A stretch of DNA of 64,000 nucleotides from NCBI RefSeq assembly GCF_009765875.1, contig NZ_LMUP01000004.1, positions 434,001 through 498,000 of the forward strand. Reading direction: 5' to 3'. The notes beneath the pieces were generated by a model. The model saw nothing but the letters and a program-made list of their open reading frames with translations. It made no database searches and was not told the DNA's origin. The stretch comes from Pedobacter sp. L105 (lineage in GTDB: Bacteria; Bacteroidota; Bacteroidia; Sphingobacteriales; Sphingobacteriaceae). Below, in pieces: positions 17,596 to 26,395 of the stretch (its first letter is position 1; each line of letters begins with the position of its first letter). The position numbers and the translations under genes are program-made.

Positions 17596-18438
17596 ATGAA
17601 GTTAATTATTCACGGAGGGTTTTTTAGTGAATCTGCTACAAACCAGGTAACAAAAAAGGCAAAACAGGATGCTTTAGCGGAAATTGCTACCCTTTCCTAT
17701 ACCTATCTGCAAAGCCATAACGCACTGGAAACTGTATCCTATGCGATCAGTTTACTGGAAAGCAATGTGCTTTTTAACGCAGGACTGGGCTCGCAGATCC
17801 AGAGTGATGGCAAAGTGAGGTTAAGCGCTTCCATCATGAATGGCAAAACGCAAAAATTTGGCGGTGTGATCAATATCCAGGATGTGGAGCATCCTATCCA
17901 GGTAGCTTCACTGCTGTTGAATTATGAAGATAGCGTTTTAAGCGGTGAAGGTGCCATTGATTTTGCGAGGAAAAATAAATACGAATATTTTAACCCTATT
18001 ACGGCACAGCGCCAGTCAGAGTACGAACTAAAACTCAACCAGCAAAATAAATTGGGAACAGTAGGTTGTGTAGCGCTCGATGCATCGGGACATCTGGCAG
18101 CAGGTACCTCTACCGGAGGTAAAGGTTTTGAAATCCCGTGCAGGGTAAGTGATTCTGCTACGGTAGCGGGTAACTTCGCAAATGATTTTGCCGGAATCTC
18201 CTGTACAGGGGTGGGTGAAGACATTGTCAGTGTAGCTTTAGCAGCCAGGATCGTTACCCGCGTTACTGACGGTTTTACCTTAAAAGCAGCATGCGATAAA
18301 TCTTTTACCGAGCTTAAAACTATAGATGGTTTTGCAGGTGTGATCGGAATTACTGCCGATGGACAGGTTTATCATACCGACTCTCATCCCTACATGGTTT
18401 GGGCTTCTTTTGATGGTAACTTACAGGTATTTAACTAA
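17596..18438 (+). CDS. iaaA: Isoaspartyl peptidase / L-asparaginase (Ntn hydrolase)
   Basis: 280 residues. The proenzyme cleavage site is seen in NKLGTVGCVALD, giving Thr155 as N-terminal nucleophile of the beta subunit. Downstream AGTSTGGKGFEIPCRVSDSA and GNFANDFAGISCTGVGED carry the substrate Arg and the oxyanion elements. It splits isoaspartyl dipeptides; next to cphB its natural substrate is very probably beta-Asp-Arg, yielding aspartate and arginine. It lacks a signal peptide, unlike many periplasmic relatives. No separate promoter; cotranscribed with cphB. Confidence 0.92.
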   Translation: MKLIIHGGFFSESATNQVTKKAKQDALAEIATLSYTYLQSHNALETVSYAISLLESNVLFNAGLGSQIQSDGKVRLSASIMNGKTQKFGGVINIQDVEHPIQVASLLLNYEDSVLSGEGAIDFARKNKYEYFNPITAQRQSEYELKLNQQNKLGTVGCVALDASGHLAAGTSTGGKGFEIPCRVSDSATVAGNFANDFAGISCTGVGEDIVSVALAARIVTRVTDGFTLKAACDKSFTELKTIDGFAGVIGITADGQVYHTDSHPYMVWASFDGNLQVFN

Positions 18439-18444
18439 AAGATG

Positions 18445-18471
18445 TAAATCTTTAAAAAAGATTTATATTTG
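18445..18471 (+). promoter_or_regulatory. -7 box TATATTTG overlapped by an inverted repeat
   Basis: TATATTTG (18464-18471) matches TAnnTTTG exactly and ends 4 nt before the ATG at 18476, predicting a leaderless mRNA. A 9-bp inverted repeat TAAATCTTT/AAAGATTTA (18445-18453 and 18457-18465) runs into the box, so it could be an operator, or a weak hairpin ending the iaaA transcript. Confidence 0.5.
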
Positions 18472-18475
18472 TAAT

Positions 18476-19159
18476 ATGTATAAACTCTGTTTCGCAGCCG
18501 TATGCCTCATTTTTTCTTATCCGGCAATGTCGCAGACGACTTCTTTTGTTCAGCAAGACCCGAATTTCGGGAGCGGATCAATTAGTATAGCAGTTTCTGG
18601 TACTGATGATGCTAACGGAGATAACTATTTCCATGAAGCTGAAAAGAACGAAAAAAACGGTCAGTTATATGATGCCTTAACCTTATTTGGAAAGGCTGCA
18701 TTTGAGTACAACAATACAGGGAATTTTTCACGTTATGGAGCTTCCCTGCTGCGTTTAAGCAATATCCATTATTTACTGGAGCATTATGCTGAAGCAGAAC
18801 AGGTGATTTTGAACGTAGCCTTAAAAAGTTATTCCCGTTTTGGAAACAGGACCGGGCAGATGGCCTCTTACGGTCAGCTGGGCAAGATCTATCTTGCAGC
18901 AAATAAACTGACACAATCTATGTGGTTTTATACCCAGCAGGGTATTTTAGCCCGCCAGAATAATAATAATGCCTCTTATATAGATTCTATTCTGGGATTG
19001 GCCCAGGTAAAGATCAGGAAAAAGGAATATGCTTTGGCAATGAAAGACATCAACAGGGCCGAGTTATTTGCCCGGGCATCAAAAATCAGCCAGTACAAGG
19101 GGCAGATTCAGCAGGCTAAAAATTCTATTGCCGAAAGAAAGAACAGGGCGAATTTATAA
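18476..19159 (+). CDS. Exported TPR-repeat protein
   Basis: 227 residues from the ATG at 18476; the frame is open further upstream but overlaps iaaA. Signal peptide MYKLCFAAVCLIFSYPAMSQ. The mature part is helical with tetratricopeptide-like units: NYFHEAEKNEKNGQLYDALTLFGKAA, ASLLRLSNIHYLLEHYAEAEQ, ASYGQLGKIYLAANKLTQSMW, DSILGLAQVKIRKKEYALAM. This is the pattern of a periplasmic protein-protein interaction scaffold. No enzymatic motif. Own promoter; a 15-bp hairpin follows. Partner unknown. Confidence 0.8.
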   Translation: MYKLCFAAVCLIFSYPAMSQTTSFVQQDPNFGSGSISIAVSGTDDANGDNYFHEAEKNEKNGQLYDALTLFGKAAFEYNNTGNFSRYGASLLRLSNIHYLLEHYAEAEQVILNVALKSYSRFGNRTGQMASYGQLGKIYLAANKLTQSMWFYTQQGILARQNNNNASYIDSILGLAQVKIRKKEYALAMKDINRAELFARASKISQYKGQIQQAKNSIAERKNRANL

Positions 19160-19251
19160 AATCACTTCTTTTTATTGCGGAAAAAGCTGTTTAACTGAGG
19201 GTTAAGTGGCTTTTTTACGCTCAAATGGCCACTGTCTTTTGATTATTTACT

Positions 19252-19259
19252 TATCTTTG
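19252..19259 (+). promoter_or_regulatory. -7 box TATCTTTG ahead of a long hairpin
   Basis: Exact TAnnTTTG match in the gap between the TPR gene and prc. Transcripts from it would begin near 19265 and pass at once into the 15-bp hairpin at 19269-19306, so it could drive prc through an attenuator, make a short RNA, or be a chance match. Confidence 0.35.
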
Positions 19260-19268
19260 GTAAAGATT

Positions 19269-19313
19269 ACAGAAAAGAGACAGTATTATTCCTGTCTCTT
19301 TTCTGTTTATTTT
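19269..19313 (+). terminator. Perfect 15-bp hairpin with U-rich tail
   Basis: ACAGAAAAGAGACAG (19269-19283) and its exact complement (19292-19306) enclose an 8-nt loop and are followed by TTATTTT. The simplest reading is the terminator of the TPR gene 110 nt upstream. Its position in the prc leader also allows an attenuator role. Confidence 0.7.
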
Positions 19314-19347
19314 ACAAATTGGTATCATATTGGTTGTTAATATAAAA

Positions 19348-21501
19348 ATGGATTTTAAATTATTTAAAGAGATGTTAAAAAGAATATTACTGGTCACCTT
19401 CACTGCAGCTGTGTTAGCTTGCCATGCCTCTCCAAAACCGCAAAGGCTGGTTGAAGGTATCCCTAATATTAAACCCGATGAACAGCAGAGTTTGGTGATT
19501 AAAGAAATTGTGGCCCTGATTGAGAATTACAATTACAAGAAATTAACTTTAAATGATTCCATTTCTTCCCTGGTTTTAGATAAGTATATCAAAGCGCTCG
19601 ACCCTTACAGAAGTTATTTTCTGGCTTCTGATATCAAGGATTTTGAGCAGTTCAGAAAAACACTGGATGACAATTTCAGGAATGGAGACCTGAGCGCCCC
19701 ATTTTATATTTTTAATGTTTATTCCAAAAGATATAATGAAACCATTGATTATGCCATGGCGCATATCAAGGATAAATATAATTTCAACGAGAATGATACT
19801 TACGTATTTGACCGTGAGAAGATGCCATGGGTGGCTTCAACAGCTGAGTTAAATGACATCTGGAGAAAACGCGTTAAATACGAACTGGAGAATTTAAAGA
19901 TTGCTGGTACCGCTGAGGCTAAGAATGTTGAAACCTTAACTAAAAGATATCAGAACCTTAAATCACAGTCGGCTAAATTGAATAACCAGGACGTGTTTCA
20001 AATGGTGATGGATGCTTTCACAGAAACCATCGACCCGCACACCAGTTATTTTAACCCAACTAACGCACAACAGTTCAATGAAGATATGGCCCGTTCTTTT
20101 GAAGGAATTGGTGCCCGTTTGAAAATGGAGAATGACATCCTGAAAATTGATGAGATCCTTCCCGGCGGACCTGCTTTTAAAAGTAAACTGCTAAATTCTG
20201 GCGACAGGATCATTGGTGTTGCCCAGGGAATGGGTGATTTTGAAGACATCGTTGGATGGAGAATAGATGCAGCGGTAGCCAAGATCAAAGGGCCTAAAGG
20301 AACTAAAGTAAGATTGAAAATTATTCCGGTAGGGAAAGATATGTCTGCCAAGCCGGTAATTATCGAGCTGACCAGGGATAAGATCATCATGGAAGATCAG
20401 TCGGCTAAAAAAGAAGTAAAAACTATTCAGTCGAACGGTAAAACTTTTAAAATTGGAATCATCACTGTACCTGGTTTCTATGCTGACTTTAAAGCAGCCA
20501 ATGCAGGTGACCCGAATTACAAAAGTACCACACGTGATGTAAGATTATTGATCGATACATTGAAAACCAAAGATAAAGTTGATGCAATTGTAATGGACTT
20601 ACGTGCAAATGGCGGCGGTTCACTGGTAGAAGCGATTGATTTAACAGGTTTGTTCATCGATAAAGGACCGGTGGTTCAGGTGAAAGATATCAAAGGAAAT
20701 GTAGAGGTAAGTCAGGATGAACACCCTGGTGTTGCCTGGGATGGTCCTTTTGGTGTGATGGTAGACAGGTTGAGTGCTTCTGCTTCTGAGATCTTTGCCG
20801 GAGCAATACAGGATTATGGAAGAGGATTAATTATCGGTACACAAACTTATGGTAAAGGTACTGTTCAATCGTCTATCGACCTGAATAAGCTGGTTAACCC
20901 ATCGGTGTTACAGCGTTTAGCGAGCCTGGTTAAAGGGCCTGCCGGTGGCGTAACGGTAAGAGGAGATCAGTCGGGAGTTCCGCAACTTGGGCAGATCAAT
21001 TTAACTATGGCTAAGTTCTACCGTGTTAATGGAAGCAGCACCCAGCATAAAGGGGTAATGCCTGATATCGTAATGCCATCTTATTATCCAATGGATAAAA
21101 TTGGTGAAGATACAGAGCCATCTGCTTTGCCTTGGGATACCATTGAAAAATCTAACTTTATCCCTGTAGCAGACCTGTCTTCAGTTAAATCTGAACTGGT
21201 TAAACTGCATGATGAAAGGATGGCAAAATCTGCAGATTATAAAGGTCTGGTTGAAGATATCGCAGAGATGAAAAAACGCGATCAGGAAACTTCAGTTACG
21301 CTGAATGAAAATAAACTGAAAGCAGAAAGAGATAGTCTGGAAACAAAATCACTGGAAAAAATAAACAGGCTGAGAGAATCGAGAGGATTAAAAGCTGTTA
21401 AAAAAGGTGATAAGATCAAAAAAGATGAAAACTATGATTTGTTTGAGGATGAAAGCATGCATGTAATGGCAGACTGGATGGAAATGAAGAAAGGCATTTA
21501 A
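19348..21501 (+). CDS. prc: Carboxy-terminal processing protease (S41, Prc/Tsp)
   Basis: 717 residues from the ATG at 19348; a second Met at 19372 would directly start the export signal LKRILLVTFTAAVLAC, which may be a lipobox. Order: N-terminal helical domain (about 35-230), PDZ domain with GIGARLKMENDILKI and GGPAFKSKL (about 235-330), the S41 protease core with the nucleophile Ser in RLSASASEIFAGA and the Lys base in TYGKGTVQS, and a C-terminal DUF3340-like helical region. It degrades misfolded or tagged periplasmic proteins and helps control peptidoglycan hydrolases. Catalytic dyad intact. Terminated by a strong hairpin at 21541-21567. Confidence 0.93.
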   Translation: MDFKLFKEMLKRILLVTFTAAVLACHASPKPQRLVEGIPNIKPDEQQSLVIKEIVALIENYNYKKLTLNDSISSLVLDKYIKALDPYRSYFLASDIKDFEQFRKTLDDNFRNGDLSAPFYIFNVYSKRYNETIDYAMAHIKDKYNFNENDTYVFDREKMPWVASTAELNDIWRKRVKYELENLKIAGTAEAKNVETLTKRYQNLKSQSAKLNNQDVFQMVMDAFTETIDPHTSYFNPTNAQQFNEDMARSFEGIGARLKMENDILKIDEILPGGPAFKSKLLNSGDRIIGVAQGMGDFEDIVGWRIDAAVAKIKGPKGTKVRLKIIPVGKDMSAKPVIIELTRDKIIMEDQSAKKEVKTIQSNGKTFKIGIITVPGFYADFKAANAGDPNYKSTTRDVRLLIDTLKTKDKVDAIVMDLRANGGGSLVEAIDLTGLFIDKGPVVQVKDIKGNVEVSQDEHPGVAWDGPFGVMVDRLSASASEIFAGAIQDYGRGLIIGTQTYGKGTVQSSIDLNKLVNPSVLQRLASLVKGPAGGVTVRGDQSGVPQLGQINLTMAKFYRVNGSSTQHKGVMPDIVMPSYYPMDKIGEDTEPSALPWDTIEKSNFIPVADLSSVKSELVKLHDERMAKSADYKGLVEDIAEMKKRDQETSVTLNENKLKAERDSLETKSLEKINRLRESRGLKAVKKGDKIKKDENYDLFEDESMHVMADWMEMKKGI

Positions 21502-21534
21502 TCGAAAGGAGTAATAAATCAGATCTGATTGTAT

Positions 21535-21572
21535 AAAAAAGGCTACAGTGCATCATGCACTGTAGCCTTTTT
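21535..21572. terminator. Bidirectional terminator between prc and the SPFH gene
   Basis: A perfect 12-bp stem GGCTACAGTGCA/TGCACTGTAGCC (21541-21552 with 21556-21567) with a TCA loop lies between an A run and a T run and serves the converging genes on both strands. Confidence 0.93.
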
Positions 21573-21592
21573 CTTTTTTGCCTCCTAAGGAT

Positions 21593-22522
21593 TTATCCTT
21601 TACTGGTTTTGTTCAGCTGCAGAGACATCATCTCCTTCATCGTTTTGTTCATCCCTTCTGTAGAACCATCTAAGAAAATCACATTGCCATCGCTGTTTTC
21701 TGCAAAGTGTTTGATAGATTCGGTCCACATAGTAAACAGGATTACGGAAATATCCAGGTTAGCCTGTTCCATTTCCTGGGCGGCCTTTGTCATCCCATGC
21801 GCAACTTCTGCACGGAATAAGGCAATACCCTGCCCGCGTAGCTGTGCAGCTTCACGTTCGGCAGCTGCGGCAATTTTTATTGCGTTACCTTCTGCTTCTG
21901 CACCTTTGGTTTTGGTGATCAGCAACGCCTGTCCTTCGTTCTCTGCGGCGGCTTTAAGGTTGTTTGATGCTACTACCCGGCTCATGGAACGCATGATCTC
22001 TTCATCAAAGGTAATATCGTTCAGCTGAAGGTCCTGCAGGTGGTATCCCCATGTTTCGAGTACCTTATCGATCTGTTCCTTTACATGTTTTACGATTTCA
22101 TTCCGCTGCGCCAATACGTTGGCCTGATTTTGCGTAGCTACATAAGCCCGGATAGAGCCTTCAATGGTACGAATCAGCGCCTGCATCAGGTTCGTGGCAT
22201 CCACAAACTTAAAGGCTACATTTTTAATGGTTTCTTCTTCCTGGTTCAGCACAGAATAAAGCAGCATGGCTTTAAAATAAACATTCGCCTGATCCTGCGT
22301 TACGGCCTGGAAGGAAAGTTCCACAGAGCGGTTCTGGATGGAGATCCGGGACTGGATAACTTCTATCAGGGGGATTTTAAAATTCAACCCCGGGGGTAAC
22401 TGACGTTTATATTTTCCAAAAACGGTTACAACCGCAATGGTTCCCTGTTTTACCGTCACAAAAGAACTGGACAAAACAACAATTACAATAAATACAAAAA
22501 TTAATAAAGCGTAACTCATCAT
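21593..22522 (-). CDS. SPFH/Band 7 (stomatin-like) membrane protein
   Basis: 309 residues from the ATG pair at 22517-22522; the frame extends 12 codons further but the membrane anchor starts here. One N-terminal transmembrane helix (about residues 4-22), then the SPFH domain starting FVTVKQGTIAVVTVFGKYKRQLPPGLNFKIPL, with the stomatin-type NRSVELSFQAVTQDQANVYF, and a C-terminal coiled coil rich in Ala/Glu (KAAAENEGQALL to EAAQLRGQG). Such proteins form membrane microdomain scaffolds. No NfeD gene is adjacent, only a 61-residue membrane protein divergently oriented. Role unknown. Confidence 0.9.
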   Translation of the reverse strand: MMSYALLIFVFIVIVVLSSSFVTVKQGTIAVVTVFGKYKRQLPPGLNFKIPLIEVIQSRISIQNRSVELSFQAVTQDQANVYFKAMLLYSVLNQEEETIKNVAFKFVDATNLMQALIRTIEGSIRAYVATQNQANVLAQRNEIVKHVKEQIDKVLETWGYHLQDLQLNDITFDEEIMRSMSRVVASNNLKAAAENEGQALLITKTKGAEAEGNAIKIAAAAEREAAQLRGQGIALFRAEVAHGMTKAAQEMEQANLDISVILFTMWTESIKHFAENSDGNVIFLDGSTEGMNKTMKEMMSLQLNKTSKG

Positions 22523-22635
22523 TATATGATTTAGATTAAACGCAATCAATATACGCAATCCTGCAGCTATATTCCCTGTAAATTAATAACTCGGGCATAG
22601 ATATTGTATTACAGCATTGAATTAACTAATCAACT

Positions 22636-22821
22636 ATGAACGTAAAACGTACTTTTGGAACTGTCTTAACGATATTGGGTATCATCGGTTTAATCTATGC
22701 CGGTTATGGTTATGTAAACCATAGCATACAGGGGAGAGGATTGTTTGTTACAGGACTCATCAGTATCATCTTCTTTTTCTCTGGTATAGGACTGGTAAAA
22801 AACACAAAAGATGAGGCATAA
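22636..22821 (+). CDS. Small two-span membrane protein, 61 residues
   Basis: The sequence carries two predicted membrane helices: TVLTILGIIGLIYAGYGYV (about 9-27) and GLFVTGLISIIFFFSGIGLV (about 36-55), joined by a short polar loop NHSIQGRG. Start ATG follows an A/T-rich leader; the gene is divergent from the SPFH gene with a 113-bp gap. Small membrane proteins of this length and topology are common in Bacteroidota, but I recognise no function. It could associate with the SPFH microdomain protein; that is only inferred from position. Confidence 0.7.
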   Translation: MNVKRTFGTVLTILGIIGLIYAGYGYVNHSIQGRGLFVTGLISIIFFFSGIGLVKNTKDEA

Positions 22822-22849
22822 AAAAATCCTTCTAAATTTTTAGAAGGAT
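22820..22849 (-). terminator. Terminator of the NlpC/P60 gene
   Basis: The 11-bp stem ATCCTTCTAAA/TTTAGAAGGAT (22826-22836 with 22839-22849) is followed on the minus strand by a T run (A run 22820-22826 on plus). Confidence 0.8.
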
Positions 22850-22875
22850 CTGTATGGTTTGTGCTGATGAAGAGA

Positions 22876-23433
22876 TTATTCTTCGAGCAGGTCTTTCTTC
22901 GCTGATTCCAGGATTCTTCCTCCTTTATAAAAGAAGCGGGAATAATAAGGTTCGTTGAGGTTACTGATTACCACACCATGTGTAGTAGAAGCATGTGCAA
23001 AGCGGTTATCTCCTAAGTAAATACCGATATGAGTGATCCTGTTGCTTCTGATCTTAAAGAAAACCAGGTCTCCTTCTTTTAGTTCCTCTTTCTGAAGGGG
23101 GCTCACCATGCTGAAGATATCGCGGGAGTTTCTTAAAAGGGTAGTATTAAAAACTTTATCGTAGATCGCTTTTGTAAAAGCAGAGCAGTCAATTCCTTTT
23201 TTTGTGTTTCCACCGAAGCGGTAAGGGGTACCTATCCATTCATAAATGAATTTGTACAATTTGATGTTCGAAGTTGCATCTACTGCAACACCCATTACCT
23301 GGGAGAAATACTGGGAAGCTAAATTATCAGGGTCGGCTTCTAACTTATTGGTTTCTGTAGGCTTTGTTTGTGCATTTAAAGCTGTTATTGAGCACAAGGC
23401 AATAAGGGTAGAAAACAAAAACTTTTTTATCAT
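22876..23433 (-). CDS. NlpC/P60 family cell-wall hydrolase (C40)
   Basis: 185 residues. Signal peptide MIKKFLFSTLIALCSITALNAQ. The catalytic triad residues are visible: Cys83 in KKGIDCSAF, His in RITHIGIYLGDNRFAHAS, and a further polar residue downstream in the same fold. WIGTPYRFGGNTKKGIDCSAF is the canonical NlpC/P60 entry. It cuts gamma-D-Glu-diaminopimelate bonds of peptidoglycan stem peptides, in the periplasm. Its own hairpin terminator lies at 22826-22849. It has no SH3 targeting domain, a minimal enzyme. Confidence 0.92.
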   Translation of the reverse strand: MIKKFLFSTLIALCSITALNAQTKPTETNKLEADPDNLASQYFSQVMGVAVDATSNIKLYKFIYEWIGTPYRFGGNTKKGIDCSAFTKAIYDKVFNTTLLRNSRDIFSMVSPLQKEELKEGDLVFFKIRSNRITHIGIYLGDNRFAHASTTHGVVISNLNEPYYSRFFYKGGRILESAKKDLLEE

Positions 23434-23629
23434 ATTACACTTTTAAGTTTGGGTAAAACGTACTTACACTTAAACGTACACCACTTAGGGCTTTTTGTCC
23501 GTTTTCAAAACTATGTAATTTACGTATGTTATCCAAATGTAATTTGTGGAAAAAAAACATTTGTTAACATTTCTATGTAATGATCTCATGCATTTTGTAC
23601 TATTTCTTCGATATATTACAATAAAAAAG

Positions 23630-23637
23630 TAGATTTG
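23630..23637 (+). promoter_or_regulatory. -7 box TAGATTTG for pdhA-pdhC
   Basis: Exact TAnnTTTG match ending 29 nt before the pdhA ATG at 23667. No -33 TTG at the expected distance. The 230-bp gap upstream holds nothing else that I can support. Confidence 0.45.
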
Positions 23638-23666
23638 CTCTCATAAATAAAAATCAATCGCCAAAA

Positions 23667-24662
23667 ATGAGTGCAGTAGAAATTAATAAGGATACCTATC
23701 TGAAGTGGTTTGAGTCTATGTTGCTGATGCGTAAATTCGAAGAGAAAACTGGTCAACTTTACGGACAACAAAAAATCCGTGGTTTTTGTCATCTATATAT
23801 TGGTCAGGAGGCTGTTATAGCCGGAGCAATTTCTGCTTTGCAACCTGGAGATTCTATGATTACCACTTATCGCGACCATGCACACGCATTGGCCTTAGGA
23901 GTAAGTGCTGATAGTATTATGGCAGAAATGTACGGCAAGGCAACTGGCTGTTCAAAAGGTAAAGGTGGTTCAATGCACATGTTTAGCAAAGAACATAACT
24001 TTTATGGCGGACATGCTATCGTTGGCGGACAAATTCCATTAGGTGCAGGTATTGCATTTGCTGAAAAATATAAAGGCACAACAAATTTAAACGTTTGTTA
24101 TATGGGTGATGGTGCTGTTCGTCAGGGCGCATTAAATGAAACCTTTAATATGGCGATGTTATGGAAACTTCCCGTAATCTTTGTTTGCGAGAACAATGGT
24201 TATGCCATGGGAACTTCTGTTGAGCGTACAACAAATATGACGGAGATCTACAAAATCGGTTTAGGTTTTGATATGCCATGTTCTCCTGTTGATGGAATGG
24301 ATCCTGTTGCGGTTCATAATGCAATGGATGAAGCCGCTCAGCGTGCACGTAACGGTGAAGGACCAACATTCTTAGAAATGAGAACTTACCGTTACCGCGG
24401 ACATTCAATGTCTGATCCGGCAAAATACCGTAGCAAGGAAGAATTAGAAGAATATAAAGCTAAAGATCCTATTGAGCTGGTTAGGGATACGATAGTTACA
24501 GAAAAATATGCTGATGAGGCATGGTTTGAAGAGATTGATGCTAAAGTGAAACAGATTGTTGATGACGCTGTTAAATTTGCTGAAGAATCTCCATGGCCGG
24601 AAGCAGAGGAATTATATACTGATGTATATATGCAACCTGACTATCCGTTTATTCACGATTAA
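23667..24662 (+). CDS. pdhA: Pyruvate dehydrogenase E1 component, alpha subunit
   Basis: 331 residues, the size of a heterotetrameric E1 alpha chain. The thiamine diphosphate motif GDGAVRQGALNETFNMA runs to CENN around residues 146-177; TTYRDHAHALALG and GKGGSMHMF are conserved E1-alpha segments, and the phosphorylation-loop-like YRYRGHSMSDPAKYRS is present. It decarboxylates pyruvate together with E1 beta. The E1 beta gene is not next to it; the following gene, 32 nt on, is the E2 subunit. A -7 box lies upstream. Confidence 0.95.
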   Translation: MSAVEINKDTYLKWFESMLLMRKFEEKTGQLYGQQKIRGFCHLYIGQEAVIAGAISALQPGDSMITTYRDHAHALALGVSADSIMAEMYGKATGCSKGKGGSMHMFSKEHNFYGGHAIVGGQIPLGAGIAFAEKYKGTTNLNVCYMGDGAVRQGALNETFNMAMLWKLPVIFVCENNGYAMGTSVERTTNMTEIYKIGLGFDMPCSPVDGMDPVAVHNAMDEAAQRARNGEGPTFLEMRTYRYRGHSMSDPAKYRSKEELEEYKAKDPIELVRDTIVTEKYADEAWFEEIDAKVKQIVDDAVKFAEESPWPEAEELYTDVYMQPDYPFIHD

Positions 24663-24694
24663 TTTTAGAACGCATTTTCAATTGATATTATAGA

Positions 24695-26380
24695 ATGGCT
24701 GAAGTAGTTAAAATGCCCAAAATGAGCGATACCATGACCGAAGGGGTAATGGCTAAGTGGCATAAAAAAGTTGGCGATAAAGTTAAAAGTGGCGATGTAC
24801 TGGCAGAAGTAGAAACCGATAAGGCAACTATGGACCTGGAATCTTACTGGGATGGCACTATGCTGTATATCGGTGTAGAAGAAGGTAAAGCTGTTCCTGT
24901 AGATGCAGTAATTGCTGTGATAGGTAAAGAAGGAGAAGATTATAAAGCTGCTCTGGATGCTGAAGGTACTGCTGCCCCTGCAAAGGAAGAAGCTGCTCCT
25001 GCAAAGGATGCTGCTGCACAACCGGCTGAAGAAAAAGAAGCGCCAAAGGCTGAAGCAAAAGGTGCCGCATTAACAGATGCAGATCTGGAAAAAATGGGTG
25101 TAACCGTTGTCCGCATGCCTTTGTTAAGTGATACCATGACTGAAGGCGTTATCGCTGAATGGCATAAAAAAGTTGGTGATAAAGTTAAAAACGATGATAT
25201 TCTTGCCGATGTTGAAACCGATAAGGCGACGATGGAAGTAATGGGTTATGCGGAAGGAACTTTACTGCATATTGGTGTAGAAAAAGGTGCTGCCGCAAAA
25301 GTAAACGGCATCATTGCTATTGTTGGCCCTGAAGGAACTGACATCAGCGGAATATTAAGCCAGGGTGATGCTCCGGCAAAACCGGCAGCAGACAAATCTG
25401 ATGCACCAGTGAAAGAAACAAATTCTGCCGCTGTTGATACTCAGGTAGCACCAGCAGAAACTGCTGAGCCTGTTGCTGCTGATGGCGGACGCTTAAAAGC
25501 TTCTCCACTGGCAAAGAAAATTGCTAAAGATAAAGGTATCGATCTGAGCCAGGTTTCTGGTAGTGCAGATGGTGGCCGTATCATTAAAAAAGACGTAGAA
25601 AACTTCAAACCTGCTGCTGCTCCTGCAAAATCAGAAGAAAAAGCTTCGGCACCTGCAGATAAACAAGCACCTGCTGCTCTTCCTGCATTTGTAGGAGAAG
25701 AAAAATATACAGAGAAACCGGTATCTCAAATGCGTAAAGTAATCTCCAAAAGATTATCTGAAAGCTTGTTTACCGCTCCTCACTTCTATTTAACCATGAG
25801 CATTGATATGGACGCTGCAATTCTTGCACGTACCAAAATGAATGAATTTTCTCCGGTTAAATTATCATTTAATGATTTAGTGATCAAAGCAGTGGCTGTT
25901 GCCTTAAAACAACATCCAAATGTGAACTCTTCTTACAGAGGAGAGGTGATCCGTTACAATGAGCATGTAAACATTGGTGTAGCCATTGCCATCGAAGATG
26001 GACTATTGGTTCCGGTAGTGCGTTTTGCTGATGGAAAATCATTATCCCGTATCTCTGCTGAAGTTAAAGATTTCGCACAGCGTGCAAAAGCTAAAAAACT
26101 GCAGCCTTCAGAATGGGAAGGTTCTACCTTTACCGTATCTAACTTAGGTATGTTCGGTATTGATGAATTTACTGCTATTATCAACACACCAGATTCTTGT
26201 ATTCTGGCTATCGGCGGTATCTCGCAGGTACCGGTTGTTAAAAATGGTGCTGTAGTTCCGGGTAACATAATGAAAGTAACATTAAGCTGTGATCACCGTA
26301 CCGTTGATGGTGCTACAGGTTCTGCATTCCTGCAAACCTTTAAAGCATTGATGGAAGAACCGGTAAGATTATTGGTTTAA
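24695..26380 (+). CDS. pdhC: Pyruvate dehydrogenase E2 (dihydrolipoamide acetyltransferase), two lipoyl domains
   Basis: 561 residues. Lipoyl domain 1 (about 1-75) and lipoyl domain 2 (about 132-208) each carry the lipoylated Lys in VETDKATM. Ala/Pro/Glu-rich linkers separate them; a peripheral subunit-binding domain (about 265-300, ASPLAKKIAKDKGIDLSQVSG) and the catalytic domain (about 335-561) with the active-site motif SCDHRTVDG follow. It transfers the acetyl group to CoA and forms the core of the complex. Near-identical DNA of the two lipoyl modules suggests internal duplication. Closed by a UUCG hairpin terminator. Confidence 0.95.
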   Translation: MAEVVKMPKMSDTMTEGVMAKWHKKVGDKVKSGDVLAEVETDKATMDLESYWDGTMLYIGVEEGKAVPVDAVIAVIGKEGEDYKAALDAEGTAAPAKEEAAPAKDAAAQPAEEKEAPKAEAKGAALTDADLEKMGVTVVRMPLLSDTMTEGVIAEWHKKVGDKVKNDDILADVETDKATMEVMGYAEGTLLHIGVEKGAAAKVNGIIAIVGPEGTDISGILSQGDAPAKPAADKSDAPVKETNSAAVDTQVAPAETAEPVAADGGRLKASPLAKKIAKDKGIDLSQVSGSADGGRIIKKDVENFKPAAAPAKSEEKASAPADKQAPAALPAFVGEEKYTEKPVSQMRKVISKRLSESLFTAPHFYLTMSIDMDAAILARTKMNEFSPVKLSFNDLVIKAVAVALKQHPNVNSSYRGEVIRYNEHVNIGVAIAIEDGLLVPVVRFADGKSLSRISAEVKDFAQRAKAKKLQPSEWEGSTFTVSNLGMFGIDEFTAIINTPDSCILAIGGISQVPVVKNGAVVPGNIMKVTLSCDHRTVDGATGSAFLQTFKALMEEPVRLLV

Positions 26381-26395
26381 TCACCCTAAATAATT

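Noticed and set aside
24950..25700. Repetitive GCTGCTCCTGCAAA-like DNA in pdhC
   Set aside because: It simply encodes the Ala/Pro-rich flexible linkers of the E2 subunit and is not an independent repeat.
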